This document shows positions 59,457-64,000 of a stretch of 64,000 nucleotides of DNA, one piece after another. Positions within the stretch are counted from its first letter, which is position 1. Every line of letters starts with the position of its first letter. The position numbers and the translations under genes were made by a program. The stretch is from an uncultured Clostridia bacterium (GTDB lineage: Bacteria > Bacillota > Clostridia > TANB77 > CAG-465), in the NCBI GenBank assembly GCA_934149365.1, contig CAKPEI010000004.1, positions 119,174 through 183,173 of the forward strand, read 5' to 3'. The notes beneath the pieces are model-generated. The model was given only the letters and a program-made list of their open reading frames with translations, made no database searches and was not told the origin of the DNA.

Positions 59457-60455
59457 TTAAATATTAAATCTTTTTATTATTACATTCATGTAGCTAAATT
59501 TTATATTTAAAGAAGTATTGTCACTTAAAAAAGATGTTTTTAATTGTAAAGTTGCAGGGGCCACAATATCAACGACGTTCGTTTCAGAAAAGTCCATATC
59601 TGGTGTATCTCCTTTTTCCAACTCAAATAGTAGGTCGTTAACCACAGTGTTTGTTGTAGCATTAAATAATGAAAAAGAAGCACCATCTGTTTTAGTTACT
59701 CCTGAAATTCTTCCACATAAGGTTATTTCAAATACACCAGTTTTACTAATTTGTATATCTGTACCATTTGGTATGGAGATAAATTCATTATTTCCAGGCA
59801 TAATTCTAGTATTATGTATTTGAGCAATTCCACTTTTTGTAGTGTCTCCAAAACTGGCAAAAGCAATAGCGTTATATGAAGTAGGTCCTAAGGTACCAGG
59901 AGGGCCAGCCGGTCCTGTTTTACCTCTTTCTCCTTGAGGTCCGGTATCTCCTTTATCTCCTTTTGGAATGTAAAATGTAAGATGATGTACGAAATTTTCA
60001 AAATCATCTAAAACTTGAGCTTTTTCACCTTCTTCTACAGTTTCTGTTAAGTCAATAGAAATATGTTCGGTTCTTCCAATTTCACCTGGCAGTCCGCGAG
60101 GGCCTATTTCTCCTTGCTCACCCTTATCACCTTTAATTCCTTGTGGTATTTTAAAATTTAATATTAAATCTTCAGATGTTCCAACGTTTTCTATTTCTGC
60201 TTTTTTTTCAAAAGGTATAGTTTCTACGTTCCCGATTTTAATTGTTGTTGGACCTTGGTCGCCTCTTGGCCCCGTCATTCCTTGATCACCTTTGTCTCCT
60301 TTTAGACCTTTAATCCCTTGTTCGCCACGAGGCCCTGCTTCTCCTTGTTCACCTTGTGGTCCCATAGGACCAGTTGGACCGGTTATGCAAAGAATTCTAC
60401 CACAACATGGACAGCAATTATTATTATTATTATTATTTGAACAACAAGAATTCAT
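59457..60455 (-). CDS. Collagen-like protein, probable exosporium/spore-surface component
   Basis: A 332-residue protein with a Cys/Asn-rich start (MNSCCSN...CCPCCGR), three collagen-like Gly-X-Y blocks (for example GPTGPMGPQGEQGEAGPRGE, GDKGEQGEIGPRGLPGE, GPQGERGKTGPAGPPG) separated by short beta spacers, and a C-terminal jelly-roll-like head (TNTVVNDLLFELEKGDTPDM), as in BclA-type exosporium filaments. There is no signal peptide, consistent with mother-cell assembly on the spore. ATG 60455 follows AAAGGAG. The neighbours form the same kind of surface cluster. Confidence 0.8.
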   Translation of the reverse strand: MNSCCSNNNNNNNCCPCCGRILCITGPTGPMGPQGEQGEAGPRGEQGIKGLKGDKGDQGMTGPRGDQGPTTIKIGNVETIPFEKKAEIENVGTSEDLILNFKIPQGIKGDKGEQGEIGPRGLPGEIGRTEHISIDLTETVEEGEKAQVLDDFENFVHHLTFYIPKGDKGDTGPQGERGKTGPAGPPGTLGPTSYNAIAFASFGDTTKSGIAQIHNTRIMPGNNEFISIPNGTDIQISKTGVFEITLCGRISGVTKTDGASFSLFNATTNTVVNDLLFELEKGDTPDMDFSETNVVDIVAPATLQLKTSFLSDNTSLNIKFSYMNVIIKRFNI

Positions 60456-60608
60456 AAAATAAACTCCTTTCATATATCTTTTATATGAAATAATATGTTC
60501 TAAAAGTATTATTTATGTAATATTAAATAAAAAATTAGTAATAAATATTACATTGGATTTTGTATCTATATGTTAACAATTTTCATATAATTAAATAGGA
60601 GGTGAGAA

Positions 60609-60998
60609 ATGCAGATGGCTGACATTGATTTAAGCAATAAAGCAAATGTAACTGGCACATATGGTGCAGGAACTGTTACGTTAGAGTCTAATACAGCGAC
60701 AACTAAAATTATAAATAATCTCACGATACAAAAAGATGTAGATAAGCAAAAATGGGCAACAGGAACCTTAACTTACACTATAACAATTACAAATAATGCT
60801 GAAAGCACACTTGAAACACCAATATTTACAGATGTTTTAAATCCGGATTTAGTAAAACTAGTTGAAAACTCAGTTGAAGTAAACGGTTTAGCTGTAAATT
60901 ATAATTATGAACAAACAAGCGGTATGTTAACTATTAATTTAGAAAATTTAATAGTAGGCGGTACGTCTGTAATTACCTTTCGCGTGCAAAAAAAATAG
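60609..60998 (+). CDS. DUF11-domain protein, spore-surface candidate
   Basis: A 129-residue protein made of one DUF11-like beta-sandwich (KDVDKQKWATGTLTYTITITNN, then FTDVLNPDLVKLVENSVEVNG, then LIVGGTSVITFRVQKK). There is no signal peptide. AGGAGGTGA lies 6 nt before the ATG. It is a clear paralogue of the protein encoded at 63296-63685, and the two bracket the WxL-like adhesin gene in opposite orientation. DUF11 modules are usual in repeated surface proteins; a single free-standing module is notable. Confidence 0.75.
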   Translation: MQMADIDLSNKANVTGTYGAGTVTLESNTATTKIINNLTIQKDVDKQKWATGTLTYTITITNNAESTLETPIFTDVLNPDLVKLVENSVEVNGLAVNYNYEQTSGMLTINLENLIVGGTSVITFRVQKK

Positions 60999-61011
60999 TG
61001 AAGAATGGGAA

Positions 61012-61275
61012 ATGTTGGAAAATATAGCATATGTAAGAGATAAAGATAAACTTTATGAGAGTAATAAAACAATGGTATATAATATAAAGTGTAACTGCTT
61101 TTGCTGTAATGAATATTATGAAACTATTTATTATAGCGATTATATAGAAAAAATATGTATAAAAATTACTAACAATATAATTTACTATACAAAGCAAATT
61201 ATAAGATATTGTAAATTGAGTAAAAAAATATATAAAAAGGTATATGCTATAACTACAAAAGGTGTTTGTTATTAA
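61012..61275 (+). CDS. Small Cys/Tyr/Ile-rich protein, uncertain
   Basis: An 87-residue frame with CNCFCC in the middle and many Tyr, Ile and Lys residues, ending KGVCY. The ribosome site is poor (GAATGGGAA) and the composition is close to that of AT-rich noncoding frames, so I hold it as possible only. The gap to the DUF11 gene is 13 nt, which favours co-transcription if real. Confidence 0.35.
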   Translation: MLENIAYVRDKDKLYESNKTMVYNIKCNCFCCNEYYETIYYSDYIEKICIKITNNIIYYTKQIIRYCKLSKKIYKKVYAITTKGVCY

Positions 61276-61370
61276 GTAAGTTTTAAAACTAAAAATGATA
61301 AAAGTATTATAAAAATCTAAAAAGATATCTAAATTTATTTGATTTTATAAAATATATAGAGGAGGAAGAA

Positions 61371-63242
61371 ATGCAAATATTAAATTCTAATACTGTAGTC
61401 GTATTTAGCAATACAGAATTAAAAGAAGTATTAGAAAGTGAAAATGGATATAATTATATATTCTTTGGTAATAACATTATTTTAGAAGAAGAAATTACAA
61501 TCAATAGTGCAAAAGAAAATGTTGTAATTAATGGAACGTACCTTGATGTTAGATACACTTATATAGTTAATAAAGTGGATACCAATTGCGTTATTAATGC
61601 TAAATTAGAAAATAAAAAAGTAACGGTTAAGAATTTAGATATTGTATGTACTAGTGAATTTGGGGTAATAAAATTCCCGGCATTATCTGAATACAAGAAT
61701 ACAATGCTTGAATATATCAATATTAAGTTTAACGGTGTGCAGTTTGGATACAATCCATATGGAAAATTAAAAATAATAGATTGTATTGTTACTATTGAAG
61801 ATACAAATGGAATATCTGCACAAGAAGCAGGAGAAGCAGCAGAGGTTGAAATAGGTGGAAACACAACCATAACAAGTAACGCAAAAAGTTTTGGATTGTT
61901 TTTTTTCCAAACTGGGATACAATCACCAGCTTTTAAAGTGCTTGCAAATAGTAGAGTTAATTTAAGAAATGAAACAAAAGAATTTATGCAAGGGACCAAT
62001 GCATTAGATTTTAAAATTTTGCATGATGCTGATGTAACATTAGTGACTGGAAATGGTTTTGCTTCTTATACTATTCATGGTGCAAGGGATGTTTTAATTG
62101 ATGAAAGGGCATCATTTACCTTTATTGAAAACAAGCATCAGAGAATACCAATGTGGACTATATACGGGACACTTACTGTAAATGAGGGAGCTACTTTTCA
62201 AGTAATTAACACTTATGATAATACTCCAAGTGACAATTATAATCTTCATTTTAAAGGAAATAATTGTAAAATCATTTTAAATAATCCGCATAGTTTTGTA
62301 TTATATACAAAAAATGCTAATGTGTTATATACTAATAATCCATTAAAATATACCTTTAATGTGAGTAGAATTAATATGTGGCCTAATGCTACTCAATTTT
62401 CTTCTGCTGGAGATATATATAATTTACCAGATTATTTATGGTATAAAGATGACGGCCTTATTAATATATGGGGAACAGTTACTGCTACAGATACTTCTAT
62501 TACTTCGCATAATTTTACAGAAAAGGAACTATCTAAAATATCAAGTTTAAATGATTTTGCATTTCAAAGCAGAAAACAGTTTTCAATAGGAGAAAGGATT
62601 TTTAATATACATCCCATAACAAATGTTTCTGATAGTATTAGTGGATACACACAAGCTTTTGCAGAAGTATTAATAAAGTATAATGATGTAGTAGAAGTTA
62701 TAGCCGCAGATGAAAATGGTTTTTTTGAACACTTTATTGAAACTTCTATATCAGACAATACAGAGATAGAGATTATATCTTGTGTTGCTAATTCTTTTAT
62801 TTATAGTACAAGAATATTTAACACACCACATAAAGGTGAATTAAATATATTAGATGCGAGCAACAGTACGACATTTTTGCTGTCTCCAATATCAATGACA
62901 CCTGTTATACTTCCTAAAAAAAATCAAAGTATGATAAAGATTGTAGATAGTAGACAGGTAGGGTCTGAGTGGAAATTGTATGTAAGACTTGTATCTCCTA
63001 TGAGTTCTCAAAATGGATTTATATTAAATAATGCTGTTATATTTAAAAAGTTTAATAACGAAGTTGTAACCTTAAATGATAAACCGACACTTGTTTTTAG
63101 TGGGAACAATAACAATGGGAATGTGGAATTATATAATCTTGTATGGTCAACAGAGAAAGGTATACTTTTAAATTTAGAAAACAATGCATTAGAAGTTAAT
63201 GAAGAATATATTGCTAAAATTATATGGAATATAGAAGAGTAA
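61371..63242 (+). CDS. Pectate-lyase-like adhesin with WxL-like C-terminal domain
   Basis: A 623-residue protein. Residues 1-300 form a parallel beta-helix of the pectate-lyase-like adhesive type (NSNTVVVFSNTELKEVLES, ITINSAKENVVINGTYLDV, YGTLTVNEGATFQVINTYD). A WxL/Ig-type middle follows, and the last about 120 residues (SEWKLYVRLVSPM ... NNAVIF ... VNEEYIAKIIWNIEE) have the WxL-domain outline, which binds peptidoglycan in other Firmicutes. No signal peptide is visible, unusual for an adhesin, but it fits deposition on the spore from inside the mother cell. Ribosome site GAGGAGG. Confidence 0.7.
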   Translation: MQILNSNTVVVFSNTELKEVLESENGYNYIFFGNNIILEEEITINSAKENVVINGTYLDVRYTYIVNKVDTNCVINAKLENKKVTVKNLDIVCTSEFGVIKFPALSEYKNTMLEYINIKFNGVQFGYNPYGKLKIIDCIVTIEDTNGISAQEAGEAAEVEIGGNTTITSNAKSFGLFFFQTGIQSPAFKVLANSRVNLRNETKEFMQGTNALDFKILHDADVTLVTGNGFASYTIHGARDVLIDERASFTFIENKHQRIPMWTIYGTLTVNEGATFQVINTYDNTPSDNYNLHFKGNNCKIILNNPHSFVLYTKNANVLYTNNPLKYTFNVSRINMWPNATQFSSAGDIYNLPDYLWYKDDGLINIWGTVTATDTSITSHNFTEKELSKISSLNDFAFQSRKQFSIGERIFNIHPITNVSDSISGYTQAFAEVLIKYNDVVEVIAADENGFFEHFIETSISDNTEIEIISCVANSFIYSTRIFNTPHKGELNILDASNSTTFLLSPISMTPVILPKKNQSMIKIVDSRQVGSEWKLYVRLVSPMSSQNGFILNNAVIFKKFNNEVVTLNDKPTLVFSGNNNNGNVELYNLVWSTEKGILLNLENNALEVNEEYIAKIIWNIEE

Positions 63243-63253
63243 GATAAATAGAT

Positions 63254-63286
63254 AAAAGCCAAGTTTCTTGTTGAAACATGGCTTTT
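63254..63286. terminator. Terminator between the adhesin and the second DUF11 gene
   Basis: A 14-bp stem AAAAGCCAAGTTTC/GAAACATGGCTTTT; lies between convergent genes. Confidence 0.8.
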
Positions 63287-63295
63287 ATACAATTT

Positions 63296-63685
63296 TTACT
63301 TTTTACTAACGTCGAAGGTTATAGTTCTTGAGGAAGATACAGCTATATCTTCTAAATCAACAGTTAAAGTATTTGTTTGATTATTGAATGAATATTGAGT
63401 AGGATTTGCTTTTTGTCCGTCAATCATTACACTACCATCTACAAAGTCTATTAAAGTTGCATCTAGAATATCAGTAACTTTAGGAGAAGTATACGTTTGC
63501 TCAGCTTTGTTATCTACAACAATTGTGTAAGTTAAATTACCATCTGCCCAAATTTGCTTATTAGCTGTTTTGGTTATGGTAAGGCCATTTACCATTGTTA
63601 CTACTGATACAGATGATGTAATAGAAGTTGGTATATTATTATAATTTCCAACGGCTTGAGCTATATTATTTAATGTTTGATCCAT
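63296..63685 (-). CDS. DUF11-domain protein, paralogue of 60609-60998
   Basis: A 129-residue single DUF11 module: GLTITKTANKQIWADGNLTY then TIVVDNKAEQTYTSPKVTDI and SSSRTITFDVSKK. Same length and layout as the plus-strand paralogue, with an extra Ser/Thr-rich N terminus and no signal peptide. AAGGAGG is 7 nt before the ATG. The remaining 63686-64000 holds the AT-rich upstream region of this gene, with a short palindrome CGAACTT/AAGTTCG near 63895-63911 and no further gene that I can support. Confidence 0.75.
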   Translation of the reverse strand: MDQTLNNIAQAVGNYNNIPTSITSSVSVVTMVNGLTITKTANKQIWADGNLTYTIVVDNKAEQTYTSPKVTDILDATLIDFVDGSVMIDGQKANPTQYSFNNQTNTLTVDLEDIAVSSSRTITFDVSKK

Positions 63686-64000
63686 TTTTTACCTCCTTAA
63701 ATTATTTTATGAAGGTTCATAGCAAAATGTTTCAGTATTAAATGTAATTTTGAATGTGTTGTTGTGATTTATATATTCACCAAAAGAAAAATAAGTTGAG
63801 CCGTTTTTTTATTTTTATCATCTTAATAATAATATACAAAAAATAAAAATATTATTAAACAATTCGGTTATTACAAATTTATGCATTAAAAAATCGAACT
63901 TAAAAGTTCGACTAAATATCAATATGGAGCGAATCACATACAAGTTACGAACTAAGTTCTCTTTCTAAAAACATTATATACAAAATTTTCACGAATTTCA

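Overview
The window comes from a very AT-rich, spore-forming, anaerobic member of the Clostridia, probably an uncultured gut lineage. This is an inference from three things. The sporulation genes spoIIR, spoIIE and a YtvI-like permease are present. The oxygen-sensitive NrdD/NrdG ribonucleotide reductase is present. Codon use is strongly biased to A/T, with arginine almost always AGA, and a tRNA-Arg(UCU) gene is in the window. Promoters are near-consensus sigma-A sites (TTGACA-17-TATAAT) and most genes end in clear hairpin-plus-T terminators. All functional calls are made by eye from sequence; no search was run.

Layout. 1-3200: end of a YtvI-like permease, a DUF1980-type membrane-anchored protein, and a divergent pair of unknown genes with less AT-biased codons. 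3271-9600: secA, then an accessory block (RhuM-like protein, HD hydrolase, Bro-N protein) and a TlpA-like thioredoxin. 9724-18900: tRNA-Lys, a long A-rich leader, nrdD-nrdG, small proteins, a pentapeptide-repeat protein, glyA-topA-CDF transporter. 18930-27500: hemolysin III protein, mnmA, envelope proteins, a DprA-like remnant, a class A PBP, spoIIR and a ttcA-like gene. 27660-28125: an unassigned, highly structured candidate ncRNA behind a strong promoter. 28131-34480: asnB, a PhoH-family ATPase and a secreted polymorphic-toxin locus with a candidate zinc-ribbon immunity protein and a relative sharing its Cys/His modules. 34930-43470: pilin-like protein, kinase-CYTH fusion, mrnC, an ECF sigma/anti-sigma operon, spoIIE and tRNA-Arg. 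44387-48270: a thiol-redox operon (TrxB-like, CcdA, TlpA, TrxA), then SPFH and NfeD proteins. 48447-53670: an inactive-looking GH18-type protein and three pilin-like secreted proteins. 53815-59232: lipid kinase, leuS, a GGDEF protein with a decayed EAL domain, and a flavin reductase. 59457-63685: a collagen-like protein, two DUF11 proteins and a WxL-like adhesin, all without signal peptides, which fits assembly onto the spore surface from the mother cell.

Main observation. Three otherwise intact, unrelated genes (a CDF metal transporter, a ttcA-like tRNA thiolase and a pilin-like protein) are each out of frame by +1. In every case the break sits on an in-frame CGG codon within the first 15 codons, and skipping the C restores a glycine codon (GGN) that fits the family. 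By manual scan CGG is otherwise absent from the recognisable housekeeping genes here. The geometry is that of Ty1-type +1 frameshifting at a starved arginine codon. It suggests that CGG is unassigned or very poorly decoded in this organism and that these are tolerated or programmed +1 sites. A systematic sequencing error or independent mutations are the alternatives. Other items of interest are the toxin/immunity locus with a repeated secreted Cys/His module, the orphan structured RNA, and perfect intragenic inverted repeats in both the RhuM and Bro-N genes.
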